64,000 nucleotides of DNA, from NCBI GenBank assembly GCA_002243285.1, contig CP022585.1, forward strand, positions 3,770,641 to 3,834,640. Direction: 5' to 3'. A program made the position numbers and the translations under genes. Positions within the stretch are counted from its first letter, which is position 1, and every line of letters starts with the position of its first letter. Positions 26,152 to 35,182 of the stretch are shown here, in pieces. A model generated the notes under the pieces. That model was given only the letters and a program-made list of their open reading frames with translations. It ran no database searches and was not told the origin of the DNA. This DNA comes from Candidatus Fluviicola riflensis (GTDB taxonomy: Bacteria; Bacteroidota; Bacteroidia; Flavobacteriales_D; Crocinitomicaceae).

Positions 26152-26340
26152 ATAGCCAGTCCCGTAAGGACGAAATATCTTAGAAAGAAAGTTGTTCAAG
26201 TATTCATTTACCCTGTAGGGGTAATACCATCCACATGGTAGACAAATTGGTTGATTTGATATGCAGAGTCCCGACCCTACGGGGCGGAAGTTCAAAGTAA
26301 GCGTTGTGGTTTTACTATATCTCGTCCCTACGGGACGATG
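26152..26340. repeat. REP-like cluster of four GTCCC-type palindromes
   Basis: Four related GC-rich hairpin words stand in an AT-rich background: AGTCCCGTAAGGACGAAATAT (26159-), CCCTGTAGGGG (26211-), CCCGACCCTACGGGGCGG (26270-) and ATATCTCGTCCCTACGGGAC (26317-). The first and last are inverted relative to each other and form the ends of the unit. The layout resembles the REP/BIME elements spread by RAYT-type transposases. No transposase is nearby. Confidence 0.65.
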
Positions 26341-26349
26341 AAACATCCT

Positions 26350-26380
26350 AAAAACAAAAAAACCTCCTTTCGGAGGTTTC
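26350..26380 (-). terminator. Intrinsic terminator of the small basic exported protein gene
   Basis: AAACCTCC and GGAGGTTT form the stem with a TTTC loop; on the minus strand it is followed by TTTTTTGTTTTTAGG. Confidence 0.8.
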
Positions 26381-26382
26381 TA

Positions 26383-26625
26383 TTACAATGTTTTTACCGG
26401 TTTTGCTGCCGCTTTTTTAGCCGGGATAGCTTTTACCTTGGTAGCTTCTGCTCTTTTTGGTGTTTCCGTTTTTTTACCGCTTCCTGTTTTTTCACCTTCC
26501 GTGCGGGTTTTTACAGGCTTAGACTCTGTGTTAAGCGGTTTCGCTTTACCAGGTTCTTGACTATATGCAACCGAACTTAAAAGTCCGATAGCAAGAACAA
26601 ATCCAAATTTCAAGATCGTATTCAT
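26383..26625 (-). CDS. Small exported Lys/Ala/Pro-rich protein
   Basis: An 80-residue protein: a signal peptide (MNTILKFGFVLAIGLLSSVAYSQ) followed by about 57 residues made mostly of Lys, Ala, Pro, Thr and Glu (for example KVKAIPAKKAAAKPVKTL), probably disordered and strongly basic. No family is recognised. Its own terminator directly downstream and a normal signal peptide support expression. The opposite strand also has a long frame here, but it is Phe/Arg/Cys-rich and clearly a shadow. The composition resembles alanine/lysine-rich nucleic-acid- or anion-binding tails. Confidence 0.7.
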   Translation of the reverse strand: MNTILKFGFVLAIGLLSSVAYSQEPGKAKPLNTESKPVKTRTEGEKTGSGKKTETPKRAEATKVKAIPAKKAAAKPVKTL

Positions 26626-26700
26626 AATTTCTTTTTAAGGAGTTTTAGCAACTCTCATGCCAAAGCGTAAAAGTTACCACTAAAAGTACAACTTCTTTTT

Positions 26701-26708
26701 TATATTTG
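26701..26708 (+). promoter_or_regulatory. -7 element (TATATTTG) of the EI24-like gene and mutase operon
   Basis: Matches TAnnTTTG, 23 bases before the ATG at 26732. No clear -33 TTTG was found. Close spacing of the three following genes suggests it serves all of them. Confidence 0.45.
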
Positions 26709-26731
26709 AACAACGAAAAGAATCCCCCATT

Positions 26732-27496
26732 ATGAAAGTCATTACAAACCATATTTACGGCATCAAAGCGACGTTTGAGACGCTGGCAAAGGGGAAACTG
26801 TGGATTTTCTTTGTTCCGGGGCTGGCGGTTGGGCTTATGTTTTTTTCCATGTTATCTGTTACAGAAACGATAGAGGGAACCACAAGTTGGACCAAAAACA
26901 TTTGGTTTTTCGGTGATTATGTCAGTTCAGGGATTGGATGGATCTTTGATAGAATCGAGGACATCTTGTATGTGATTATCCAGTTTATCGTTCTCACATT
27001 GCTTTCCCCTTTCAACAGTTTTTTATCCGAGAAGTTTGACAGTGAAATTTCAGGCCGGGAATTCAAAACGAGTTTCATCCAGATTCTCAACGATTTACTG
27101 CGTGCTGTCTTTGTAGTAATGATTGCCATTACGTTTGAAATCACCTGTATTATTGGTTGGTGGATGCTTTCATGGATTCCAGGATTGGGTTACCTTGATC
27201 CGATCATGTATTGGCTCATCAGCGCATTCTTTTTCGGGTTTGCTTTTTATGATTACAGCCTCGAGCGTCACGGTGTTTCCACATTGGGAAGTATCGGTTT
27301 TTCATTTTCCAAAATGAGTTATATGCTCGTTACCGGTTCCATCTTCATGCTCATTTTTATGATTCCATACATCGGATTGTTTATTGCCCCGGTTTTGGCA
27401 ACGTTTATTTCAACGGGAGCTTATGTAAAACTGACACATCGTCCGCCGGCACCCGCAGCTGAACTAACACCTGCACCAACAGAAACACTCGATTAA
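26732..27496 (+). CDS. EI24/CysZ-like membrane protein
   Basis: A 254-residue membrane protein with about five hydrophobic segments, of the EI24 domain family to which the sulfate permease CysZ belongs. The N-terminal pattern GIKATFETLAKGKLWIFFVPG, the WIFDRIEDILYVIIQFIVLT region and the SPFNSFLSEKFDSEISG stretch are typical. A Pro/Ala-rich cytoplasmic tail ends the protein. Transport of sulfate is not implied; no cysteine-synthesis gene is adjacent. It begins the operon that continues, after 9 bases, with methylmalonyl-CoA mutase. Confidence 0.8.
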   Translation: MKVITNHIYGIKATFETLAKGKLWIFFVPGLAVGLMFFSMLSVTETIEGTTSWTKNIWFFGDYVSSGIGWIFDRIEDILYVIIQFIVLTLLSPFNSFLSEKFDSEISGREFKTSFIQILNDLLRAVFVVMIAITFEITCIIGWWMLSWIPGLGYLDPIMYWLISAFFFGFAFYDYSLERHGVSTLGSIGFSFSKMSYMLVTGSIFMLIFMIPYIGLFIAPVLATFISTGAYVKLTHRPPAPAAELTPAPTETLD

Positions 27497-27505
27497 CACA
27501 CAATT

Positions 27506-28834
27506 ATGTCCAAATTATTCGCATCGTTTCCTCCGACTTCCAAACACGATTGGCTGGAACTTTTGCAAAAAGAGCTCAAAGGTGAATCGATGGACAAACT
27601 CCAGAAGTTCAACCGCATCGAGGAAATTTCACTTCCCGCTTACCTGAATCGTGAAGATCAGCCACAGGCATTTTCCGATCCCGGGTTGTTGCCTTATACC
27701 CGCGGAAGCAGGACTTCAAGCAACGATTGGCACATAGGAACTTGTTTCCGCCTGGAAAACGAACAAACCGATAACAAGCAATTGCTCGAAGCATTGATGG
27801 CCGGAACTACCGCTTTGGTAATCCACGCCATTTCGGACCGGGACATCGATTTCAAAACGCTTTTCAACGGAGTTGATCTGCCTTACATTTATACGACCTT
27901 TTATCCGCAAACAATATCACAGGCATCGGCTTTTCTTTTCTTTTTGGGAAGTTCACCCGGAGCAATCGTTACGGAGAATACTTCCGAATGGCTGAATTGC
28001 GCCAAACAATGTGCTTCGTTAACCGTAAAACCATTTGCCGTACAAGCCAACCTTGTGCAACAATCCGGAGGAACTACCTGGCAGGAACTTTCCATCGCTT
28101 TGGCAGAAGGACATGATCTTTTAGTCGCACAACTTGAGCTAGGGCTTTCGGTGGATGAAGCTTCGGCCAACATTCATTTCATTTTCGGGATCGGTAATCA
28201 ATACTTTTATGAAACCGCCAAACTACGGGCTTTCAGAATGGCCTGGGCTCGAATCGTAAATGAATACAAGCCGCAACACGAGTGTTCACACGCGGCATTT
28301 ATTACGTCCCGAACCGGATGTGTGCATACAAGCTTAAAAGATCCGTATACCAACTTATTGCGTCAAACTACCGAAGCGATGTCGGCTGTGGTTGGTGGTG
28401 TTCAGCAATTGGTTATTCAACCGTATGACTGGCACGCGACGAATGCCAATACTGCTTTTACCCGACGCATGGCAACGAATATTTCGCTCGTACTCAAAGA
28501 AGAATCGTATTTGGATAAAGTAATCGATCCTTCTGGCGGAAGTTACGCCATCGATGACCTCACCAATGCTATTGCTGAACGCGCATGGACATCTTTCCAG
28601 TGGATTGAAGCCAATGGGGGTTTAACGGATCAAACAGTTATTGAGACACTTTCGGCAGAGATCCGGGAAAAAGCAGTGCAGCGCGTGGCTTCTGTTCGTG
28701 AGAAAAAATCGACGCTAATTGGTGTTAATGCCTTTTTGAATCCCGACCCGGTTCAGCACGAATGGCATTCCAAACCTTCAGGGTGGAAAACCCTACCCGC
28801 ATTAATCATCGAATCTGAGATCTCTTTGTCATGA
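27506..28834 (+). CDS. mutA: Methylmalonyl-CoA mutase small subunit
   Basis: A 442-residue subunit of adenosylcobalamin-dependent methylmalonyl-CoA mutase, which interconverts methylmalonyl-CoA and succinyl-CoA. It has the mutase barrel-like region ([46 protein letters not shown], the region aligned with the large subunit's substrate barrel, and [16 protein letters not shown]) but stops short of a full C-terminal B12-binding domain and lacks the DxHxxG motif, as expected for the non-catalytic chain. At 442 residues it is shorter than the ~620 of many MutA proteins, the whole cobalamin-binding-like domain being absent. It overlaps mutB by 4 bases. Confidence 0.92.
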   Translation: MSKLFASFPPTSKHDWLELLQKELKGESMDKLQKFNRIEEISLPAYLNREDQPQAFSDPGLLPYTRGSRTSSNDWHIGTCFRLENEQTDNKQLLEALMAGTTALVIHAISDRDIDFKTLFNGVDLPYIYTTFYPQTISQASAFLFFLGSSPGAIVTENTSEWLNCAKQCASLTVKPFAVQANLVQQSGGTTWQELSIALAEGHDLLVAQLELGLSVDEASANIHFIFGIGNQYFYETAKLRAFRMAWARIVNEYKPQHECSHAAFITSRTGCVHTSLKDPYTNLLRQTTEAMSAVVGGVQQLVIQPYDWHATNANTAFTRRMATNISLVLKEESYLDKVIDPSGGSYAIDDLTNAIAERAWTSFQWIEANGGLTDQTVIETLSAEIREKAVQRVASVREKKSTLIGVNAFLNPDPVQHEWHSKPSGWKTLPALIIESEISLS

Positions 28835-30960
28835 TACGTAAATCCTTTCAACATATCAATTTGTCTGCCGAATCCCGTGAGGGAGCTCCGGAACAGGACG
28901 TTTTCATGACAGCGGAAAAAATCGGTCTGGATAATTATTACAATCCGGCATCGGTCGCCACGGCAGAACATTTGGGTTTCGTAAGCGGAAAAGCACCTTT
29001 TTTACGCGGACCTTATGGTTCGATGTATGCTATTCGTCCGTGGACGGTTCGCCAATACGCAGGATTTTCGACCGCTGAAGAATCGAATGCATTTTACCGA
29101 AGAAACCTGGCTGCCGGTCAAAAAGGGCTTTCGGTTGCTTTTGATTTGGCAACACATCGCGGTTATGATTCTGATCACGAGCGAGTGATGGGCGATGTCG
29201 GTAAAGCCGGTGTGGCGATTGATTCCATCCTGGATATGAACATTTTGTTCGACCAGATTCCATTGGATGAAATGTCGGTTTCCATGACGATGAATGGCGC
29301 CGTTTTACCGATTATGGCTTTTTATATAGTTGCGGCCGAAGAACAAGGTGTGAAACAGGAACAACTTTCAGGAACCATTCAAAATGACATCCTTAAAGAG
29401 TTTATGGTGCGAAATACGTACATCTATCCGCCATTACCTTCCATGCGCATCATCGCCGATATTTTTGCTTACACATCAGAACACATGCCGCGCTTTAACT
29501 CGATTTCGATTTCGGGTTATCACATGCAGGAAGCAGGTGCTACGGCAAGCATCGAATTGGCTTATACGTTGGCCGACGGTTTGGAATACCTGCGCGCAGG
29601 AATCCAGGCAGGAATGGAAGTGGATACCTTTGCACCGCGACTAAGCTTTTTCTGGGCCATTGGCATGAATCACTACATGGAGATTGCTAAAATGCGGGCA
29701 GGACGAATGCTTTGGGCAAAACTGGTGGCGCAATTCAACCCGAAAAACGAAAAATCGCTGGCGCTCCGCACGCATTGTCAAACTTCTGGCTGGAGCTTAA
29801 CCGAACAGGATCCGTTCAACAACATTGCCCGCACGTGTATCGAAGCGATGGCCGCAGGATTCGGAGGAACACAATCATTGCACACCAACGCCTTGGATGA
29901 AGCCATTGCATTACCGACCGATTTCTCGGCCCGGATTGCCCGGAATACGCAGATTTACCTGCAGCAGGAAACGGGAATGACTGATTTCATTGATCCATGG
30001 GGAGGAAGTTATTACGTGGAAAAACTCACGCAGGAACTGGCCGATGAAGCATGGAAACTCATTGAAGAAGTGGAAGAACTGGGTGGCATGGCGAAAGCGA
30101 TTGAAACCGGGATTCCGAAAATGCGGATCGAAGAAGCCGCAGCGCGCAAACAAGCGCGTATTGATGCCGGAAAAGACATTATTGTTGGCGTAAATCGTTA
30201 TCAATTGGAAAAAGAAGCTGCCATTGATATCCTGGAAGTAGACAATACAAAAGTCCGTGATTCACAAATTTTGCGGTTGAAAGCCATGAAAGCCGACCGT
30301 AATCAGCAGCGCGTAGATGAATTATTGGCAAAACTTGAATCTGCGGCGCGGTCCGGTGAAGATAATTTATTGGCCATCGCCATCGAATGTGCGCGGGAAC
30401 GGGCTTCGCTGGGTGAAATATCCATGGCGTTGGAAAAAGTATATGGTCGTCACCAAGCCACTATCCGATCAATTAGCGGCGTTTATTCGGCAGAAAGTAT
30501 GAATGATGAAGATTTTGAAACAGCGCGCAAGCTGGTAGAGCAATTTGCGAGTCTGGAAGGACGACGGCCGCGTATCATGATTGCAAAAATGGGCCAGGAC
30601 GGCCATGACCGCGGTGCTAAAGTGATTGCAACCTCGTTTGCCGATATCGGTTTTGATGTAGACATCGGGCCGCTATTTCAAACACCGAAAGAAGCTGCTA
30701 AACAAGCAGTTGAAAACGATGTGCATGTGCTGGGTGTTTCTTCTTTGGCGGCAGGACATAAAACGTTAGTTCCGCAAGTGATTGAAGAATTGAAACTTTT
30801 AGGCCGACCCGACGTAATGGTTGTAGCCGGAGGTGTAATTCCAGCGCAGGATTATGATTTTCTCTATAACGCAGGAGTATTCGGAGTATTTGGCCCGGGA
30901 ACGAAAATTTCAAAAGCGGCCCAAAGCATCCTGAAGTTGCTGATCAAGAGCGCGGAATAG
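28831..30960 (+). CDS. mutB: Methylmalonyl-CoA mutase large (catalytic) subunit
   Basis: A 709-residue catalytic subunit. The TIM-barrel domain ([21 protein letters not shown] and the [25 protein letters not shown] signature) is followed by a linker and the C-terminal cobalamin-binding domain with D590-G-H592-D-R-G595 (DxHxxG, supplying the lower axial His) and [13 protein letters not shown]. All key segments are present. It overlaps mutA by 4 bases (ATGA). No meaB/argK chaperone or epimerase gene is in the cluster, so those must lie elsewhere. It serves propionate, branched-chain and odd-chain carbon flow. Confidence 0.97.
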   Translation: MIRKSFQHINLSAESREGAPEQDVFMTAEKIGLDNYYNPASVATAEHLGFVSGKAPFLRGPYGSMYAIRPWTVRQYAGFSTAEESNAFYRRNLAAGQKGLSVAFDLATHRGYDSDHERVMGDVGKAGVAIDSILDMNILFDQIPLDEMSVSMTMNGAVLPIMAFYIVAAEEQGVKQEQLSGTIQNDILKEFMVRNTYIYPPLPSMRIIADIFAYTSEHMPRFNSISISGYHMQEAGATASIELAYTLADGLEYLRAGIQAGMEVDTFAPRLSFFWAIGMNHYMEIAKMRAGRMLWAKLVAQFNPKNEKSLALRTHCQTSGWSLTEQDPFNNIARTCIEAMAAGFGGTQSLHTNALDEAIALPTDFSARIARNTQIYLQQETGMTDFIDPWGGSYYVEKLTQELADEAWKLIEEVEELGGMAKAIETGIPKMRIEEAAARKQARIDAGKDIIVGVNRYQLEKEAAIDILEVDNTKVRDSQILRLKAMKADRNQQRVDELLAKLESAARSGEDNLLAIAIECARERASLGEISMALEKVYGRHQATIRSISGVYSAESMNDEDFETARKLVEQFASLEGRRPRIMIAKMGQDGHDRGAKVIATSFADIGFDVDIGPLFQTPKEAAKQAVENDVHVLGVSSLAAGHKTLVPQVIEELKLLGRPDVMVVAGGVIPAQDYDFLYNAGVFGVFGPGTKISKAAQSILKLLIKSAE

Positions 30961-31044
30961 TGTTTGTGAAGGAAGGAAATAAAAAAATAATTGTACATTC
31001 GGCACAGTAATTGGTCTTATGACCTCAACCAAAAATAAATTGTC

Positions 31045-31767
31045 ATGAAAAAACTGGTTTTAGCGACCGCATTGTTAATCGCAGGCTTTGTAAACGCACA
31101 AGGTCCTTCGTACGATGATTTACGCATTCTTTATGCAGATGGAAATTACGAAAAACTGGTAAAATCATCTGAAAGCTATACTCAAAAGGATAAATCCAAA
31201 ACCGATGCATTGCCTTTCATGTGGTTAGCACGCGGATTGTATAAAATCTCGCAAAGCGGTGCTGCCGATGAGAAGTATAAAAACGCTTACAAAGAAGCCG
31301 TTGGTGCTTTGGGTAAAGCTATCAAGCTGGATAAAAGCGGCGATGTACAACGGGAGTACAGTGAGTTTTTCCAGGAATTCAAAATGAGCCTGGTGGAAAT
31401 TATCGGTAACGACCTTTCTGTTCCGGATTATAAAAAAGCCAATTCCTGGGTATTGAAATACTATAAATTGGCCCCTACAAGTCTTGGAGCAAAATTACTG
31501 GAAGGTGCTTGTAAATTCCGTAATGCCGATAAAGGAGGCGCGAATGCCGCCTGGAAGGACGCAGATAAAAAAATCGCTGCTTTGGCTGATATTGATGGCT
31601 GGGATCCTGCAGATGTAGCGCTTTTCAAAATGGGCGTTATCCAAACAGCAGATTGTTATGTGGCGAGCCGTCAGGTTGACAAAGCCAAAACATTGTTGGG
31701 TAAAGTGGCTCAGTATTTTGAAGAAGACGAAGAGTTCAAAGCAAAATATGATGAGATTGTGAATTGA
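31045..31767 (+). CDS. Exported protein with TPR-like helices, function unknown
   Basis: A 240-residue exported protein with signal peptide MKKLVLATALLIAGFVNAQ. The mature part is helical, with repeats of about 34 residues that look like degenerate tetratricopeptide units (DDLRILYADGNYEKLVKSSES; FMWLARGLYKIS; YKEAVGALGKAIKLD; SLGAKLLEGACKFRN). It is probably periplasmic. No enzymatic motif is seen. It stands alone, 84 bases after mutB, and ends in a strong terminator. Confidence 0.75.
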   Translation: MKKLVLATALLIAGFVNAQGPSYDDLRILYADGNYEKLVKSSESYTQKDKSKTDALPFMWLARGLYKISQSGAADEKYKNAYKEAVGALGKAIKLDKSGDVQREYSEFFQEFKMSLVEIIGNDLSVPDYKKANSWVLKYYKLAPTSLGAKLLEGACKFRNADKGGANAAWKDADKKIAALADIDGWDPADVALFKMGVIQTADCYVASRQVDKAKTLLGKVAQYFEEDEEFKAKYDEIVN

Positions 31768-31795
31768 TTTGATCTTGCATTTTTATAAGATATGA

Positions 31796-31823
31796 AGCCT
31801 CCGCACAGCGGAGGCTTTTTTTT
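31796..31823 (+). terminator. Intrinsic terminator
   Basis: AGCCTCCGC and GCGGAGGCT form a 9-bp perfect stem with loop ACA, followed by eight T. Confidence 0.88.
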
Positions 31824-31912
31824 GTTCTGTTGATTTTCAATGTGCGGAGGAATTAACATTGCAGAGGGAATATCTTTTTAAAACAGCAATCAGATCGAAA
31901 TCAGGATCATTG

Positions 31913-31920
31913 TATCTTTG
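31913..31920 (+). promoter_or_regulatory. -7 element (TATCTTTG) of the DivIC-like gene
   Basis: Matches TAnnTTTG and ends 4 bases before the ATG at 31925, implying an almost leaderless mRNA. Confidence 0.5.
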
Positions 31921-31924
31921 AGCT

Positions 31925-32209
31925 ATGGTTAAATACCTCAAATGGTTTCGCAACAAGTATATTCTTACACTGGTAATCTTTCTGGTGTATAACTTGTTTT
32001 TAGACGATATTGATTTGTTTTCGATTTTGAACCAAAACCAAAAGCTTTCCAAACTGCGCACGGATCAGTCGGAAGTAACACTGAAACTGAATGAAACAAA
32101 GAAAACCCTGCGTGAATTGAAACATGGCCATGCGTTGGAAAAATATGCCCGCGAGGAAAAATTATTCAAAAAGGATGATGAGGATGTGTTTATCATTACT
32201 TATGAATAA
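31925..32209 (+). CDS. DivIC/FtsB-like septum protein
   Basis: A 94-residue single-pass membrane protein with the layout of FtsB/DivIC: a short basic N-terminus, one transmembrane helix (about 12-27), a coiled coil (QNQKLSKLRTDQSEVTLKLNETKKTLRELK) and the conserved end ALEKYAREEKLFKKDDEDVFII. The family forms a complex with FtsL and FtsQ at the division septum. It shares a bidirectional terminator with the convergent rplY gene. Confidence 0.85.
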   Translation: MVKYLKWFRNKYILTLVIFLVYNLFLDDIDLFSILNQNQKLSKLRTDQSEVTLKLNETKKTLRELKHGHALEKYAREEKLFKKDDEDVFIITYE

Positions 32210-32248
32210 GGTGCTGTTTCCTTTCCTTAACAAAATTATATCCAAAAA

Positions 32249-32279
32249 AAACGTCCGGTCAATTATTGACCGGACGTTT
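32249..32279. terminator. Bidirectional intrinsic terminator between divIC-like gene and rplY
   Basis: A perfect 15-bp inverted repeat (AAACGTCCGGTCAAT with ATTGACCGGACGTTT) with A/T runs on both sides, between convergent genes. Confidence 0.88.
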
Positions 32280-32302
32280 TTATAATGCTTGATAGCCAAA
32301 GA

Positions 32303-32893
32303 CTAGTCTTCTTCTTCTTCATCTGTCTCAGCTGCTTTAGAAGCACCACGAGCCATTTTAACTGAAACTACAACCGCACTTTTGGCGTCACTAAATTTGA
32401 TGCCTTTTGCTTCTGTTTCCAAATCACCAACACGGATCGATTGACCGATACGCAATTTAGTGATGTCAACGATAATTGCTTCAGGAAGATCTCCCGGCAA
32501 AGCAATTACTTTCAAACGACGGTAAACCTGTAACAATTTACCTCCGGCCAATACACCGCGAGATGCACCTGTCAAACGCACCGGAAGTGCAATTTTAACC
32601 GGTTTCTTCGGGTCTAATTGAAGAAAATCAATATGAGTTACTTTATCCGTGATCGGATTTTGTTGCAATTCTTGAATGATTGCCGTAGCTTTTGTTCCGT
32701 CGATGTCCAATTCTACCTGGAATACGTCCGGATTAAAAACCAATTTCTCAATAGCAATGTCCTTTACGGCGAAATGCGTTTGAGTGCCCTGCCCGTATAG
32801 TACGCAAGGAACCAATCCTGCATCTCTCGTTGCTTTAGCATCCTTTTTCCCTACGTTCGATCTTAGCGAACCGCTCAATTGTGATACTTTCAT
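32303..32893 (-). CDS. rplY: 50S ribosomal protein L25 (long, Ctc/TL5 type)
   Basis: A 196-residue protein of the L25/TL5/Ctc family, which binds 5S rRNA. It has the L25 domain (GSLRSNVGKKDAKATRDAGLVPCVLYGQG, HIDFLQLDP) and the longer C-terminal beta domain of the Ctc type. It ends in an acidic tail (TDEEEED). It lies 8 bases downstream of the PRPP synthetase gene, a pairing common in bacteria, and probably shares its transcript. Confidence 0.95.
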   Translation of the reverse strand: MKVSQLSGSLRSNVGKKDAKATRDAGLVPCVLYGQGTQTHFAVKDIAIEKLVFNPDVFQVELDIDGTKATAIIQELQQNPITDKVTHIDFLQLDPKKPVKIALPVRLTGASRGVLAGGKLLQVYRRLKVIALPGDLPEAIIVDITKLRIGQSIRVGDLETEAKGIKFSDAKSAVVVSVKMARGASKAAETDEEEED

Positions 32894-32901
32894 GTTAATT
32901 A

Positions 32902-33837
32902 TTATGAGATTATAAAATGTGTACTTATGGATTCATTGTGTACCAAACGGTTGATAACGTCGGCAAACAAATCAGCAACAGAAACCACGCGGATTTTGTC
33001 GCTTTTTTCTTTCAACGGAATGGTGTCCGTTACAATTAGTTCGGTGAGTTTGGAATTGTTGATGCGCTCCATCGCTGGTCCGGAAAGTACCGCATGCGTG
33101 CAAAACGCCCGAACACTTTTCGCTCCTTTTTCCATGAACAATTCAGCCGCTTTGGTAAGCGTTCCTGCTGTATCGCACATATCATCGATCAAAATCACAT
33201 CTTTTCCGGCTACTTCACCGATCACCGTCATTTCAGCTATTTCGTTGGCTTTTTTACGGTGTTTGTGGCAAATTGCCAATCCTGTATCCAATTTCTTGGC
33301 GTAAGCATTGGCACGTTTCGCTCCACCTGCATCCGGGGCTGCCATGATCAGGTTTCCATTGTCCAACGCTTTCATTTCGTTGAAGAATAAGGTAGAAGCA
33401 AACAAATGATCTACCGGAACTTCAAAAAAGCCCTGAATCTGGTCGGCGTGCAAGTCCATCGTCATCACACGATTTACGCCGGCAGCCTGCAACATATTGG
33501 CAATCAGTTTCGCACCGATGGCAACACGCGGTTTGTCTTTACGATCTTGTCGCGCAAATCCGAAATAAGGAATTACTGCAATGATTTTACGCGCCGAAGC
33601 ACGTTTTGCGGCATCTACCATCAACAATAACTCAAACAAGTTTTCAGTCGGAGGCATTGTCGATTGTACGATAAACACATCTTGTCCGCGAACGGTTTCT
33701 TCAAAGGAAGGCTGAAATTCGCCGTCACTAAACTCCACCACTTTTACATCACCGAGACTTGTCCCAAACTTAGTTGCGACTTGTTCTGCGAGTATTTTGG
33801 AAGCTCTTCCGGCAAAAATTTTAATTCCTGTAGACAT
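32902..33837 (-). CDS. prs: Ribose-phosphate pyrophosphokinase (PRPP synthetase)
   Basis: About 311 residues from MSTGIKIFAG at 33837; an upstream in-frame ATG at 33849 would add four residues but leaves a leader of only about 5 bases from the predicted transcript start. It transfers pyrophosphate from ATP to ribose 5-phosphate. Motifs: the ATP loop VIPYFGFARQDRKDKPR, DLHADQIQGFFEVPVDHL and the PRPP-binding loop VILIDDMCDTAGTL. It heads the prs-rplY pair. A -7 element (TATCTTTG) is at 33860-33867. Confidence 0.96.
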   Translation of the reverse strand: MSTGIKIFAGRASKILAEQVATKFGTSLGDVKVVEFSDGEFQPSFEETVRGQDVFIVQSTMPPTENLFELLLMVDAAKRASARKIIAVIPYFGFARQDRKDKPRVAIGAKLIANMLQAAGVNRVMTMDLHADQIQGFFEVPVDHLFASTLFFNEMKALDNGNLIMAAPDAGGAKRANAYAKKLDTGLAICHKHRKKANEIAEMTVIGEVAGKDVILIDDMCDTAGTLTKAAELFMEKGAKSVRAFCTHAVLSGPAMERINNSKLTELIVTDTIPLKEKSDKIRVVSVADLFADVINRLVHNESISTHFIIS

Positions 33838-33859
33838 GCTTTTATCCATTTTGGAGGCA

Positions 33860-33867
33860 CAAAGATA
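33860..33867 (-). promoter_or_regulatory. -7 element of prs-rplY (TATCTTTG)
   Basis: A minus-strand match to TAnnTTTG; an imperfect -33 (TTGG) lies about 18 bases further upstream. Confidence 0.55.
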
Positions 33868-33904
33868 GGATATTTTTCCTTAATCCAATGCTGAACGCAT
33901 TGAT

Positions 33905-34010
33905 AATGCTTGATTTTTGATGTTGAATGTTTGATTAAGACTCCTTCAAAAATAGTTAGATGACTTTTCGCTTATCAAAAGTTCTAATCCAACATTAAAA
34001 ATTAAGCATT
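33905..34010. repeat. AT-rich long inverted repeat downstream of the flippase-like gene
   Basis: A 23-base arm starting AATGCTTGATTTTTGATG (33905-33927) pairs with 33988-34010 at 20 of 23 positions, with about 60 bases between. The words TTGAATGTTTGATT and CCAACATTAAAAATTAAGC recur, slightly changed, in the repeat at 47441-47590. The sequence just to its right supplies the stop codon of the flippase-like gene. Confidence 0.55.
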
Positions 34011-34015
34011 CAACA

Positions 34016-35182
34016 TCATTTCCGTTTGAGCCATCTCGGCAAAATAATCGACCCGATGAGCAAGTACGGAAAATAACTGATCATCCGCCATAAAACAGCC
34101 ATTCCGGCAAGTAAAATTGCACTGGAAGTGAGGTCGGATAAAAGCTCGCTAAATGCCCACTCGGCTGCTCCGCTTCCACCTGGTGTGGGAGAAATACGCA
34201 GGAACATCCACAAGACCAATTGCTTGGCCAATACCTGGATGTGCTGCAATAATCCTAAACTGATAAAAGCTTGTAAGATGCAGTTAATAACCAGGTAACG
34301 CGAAATCCACGACGAACAGGTTGCAACAAAGGTTTTCGTCCAAAAAGAAAACGATTCGCTTTTCAATGCGATCGCCGTTTGCGCCACATCATTTCCTACC
34401 TGCAAGGCATTCGGTTTCCAGCGCTTTAAAAACGGAATGCTTGTTACTCCTCCAAGAATTCCACGAAGTAAAAATGGAAACTGGAATAAACTGAGGTAGA
34501 GTACCAGGCAAAGAACAGCGAACACGGAAAATCCGGTCCAAAACAACGTCATTACCGCTTGGGCATTATCGATTCCGGAAGGAAGCAGATCATCAGATGA
34601 AACCATTAGGAACACCAGCGGGATGAGCAATACATAAAACAGGTTGTCGAAAAAAGCGGTAATGATCACAATAGCCGTTGATCGCCCCAAAGCAATCTTT
34701 TCGCGGTTGAGAATAAACATCGCCACCGTGGCTCCGCTCAGTACTCCGGGAGCAAGCGCGGAAGCAAATTCCCACAGCATGATGACTGAAAAGCTCCGCC
34801 GCCAGGAAAGTTCCTTGTGCGTGAGAATCCGGATTCGCCACATATAAGCCAGGTCACGGCCAACCATTGCCAAAAGCGCCATGAAAATCCAGAAAAACGT
34901 ATGGGCCGACCATTCAATATCTGCAATAACCTCCCAGGCACTTTGCTGACGGTAATTCCCTTGTTTCTGAGCATAAAATTCAGCGGGAAGGTTCCAGTCG
35001 ACGTGACCGTTTTTGTTGGTATCAACCCAGGCATGCGTACCGAATCCGGGTTTTACTTCTTCAAATTCTACCTGCGACATACTGCGGTAAAACAACCAGC
35101 CCGAAATCCCCAATCCCAAAAGCAAAGCAGCATAAATGCGCCATTTACTAAAGGCTTTCGTTATGGTATCGGGCGTTTTCAT
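34016..35182 (-). CDS. Lysylphosphatidylglycerol synthase TM-region-like membrane protein (flippase-like)
   Basis: About 388 residues from the ATG at 35182, which forms an ATGA overlap with the stop of the upstream lipoprotein gene. It is a multi-pass membrane protein of the UPF0104/LPG_synthase_TM family: the pattern EFASALAPGVLSGATVAMFILNREKI near residue 145 and SPTPGGSGAAEWAF towards the end are family signatures. It lacks a cytoplasmic lysyl-transferase domain, so lipid aminoacylation is not expected; stand-alone members are thought to move lipids. A periplasmic-looking insert lies between helix 1 and helix 2 (about 40-90). It is last in a three-gene operon. Confidence 0.85.
   Translation of the reverse strand: MKTPDTITKAFSKWRIYAALLLGLGISGWLFYRSMSQVEFEEVKPGFGTHAWVDTNKNGHVDWNLPAEFYAQKQGNYRQQSAWEVIADIEWSAHTFFWIFMALLAMVGRDLAYMWRIRILTHKELSWRRSFSVIMLWEFASALAPGVLSGATVAMFILNREKIALGRSTAIVIITAFFDNLFYVLLIPLVFLMVSSDDLLPSGIDNAQAVMTLFWTGFSVFAVLCLVLYLSLFQFPFLLRGILGGVTSIPFLKRWKPNALQVGNDVAQTAIALKSESFSFWTKTFVATCSSWISRYLVINCILQAFISLGLLQHIQVLAKQLVLWMFLRISPTPGGSGAAEWAFSELLSDLTSSAILLAGMAVLWRMISYFPYLLIGSIILPRWLKRK

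Noticed and set aside
26338..26580. Plus-strand open frame opposite the small basic exported protein gene
   Set aside because: It translates to a Phe/Arg/Cys-rich sequence, begins in the REP-like cluster and runs across the minus-strand terminator; the opposite strand has a proper signal peptide.
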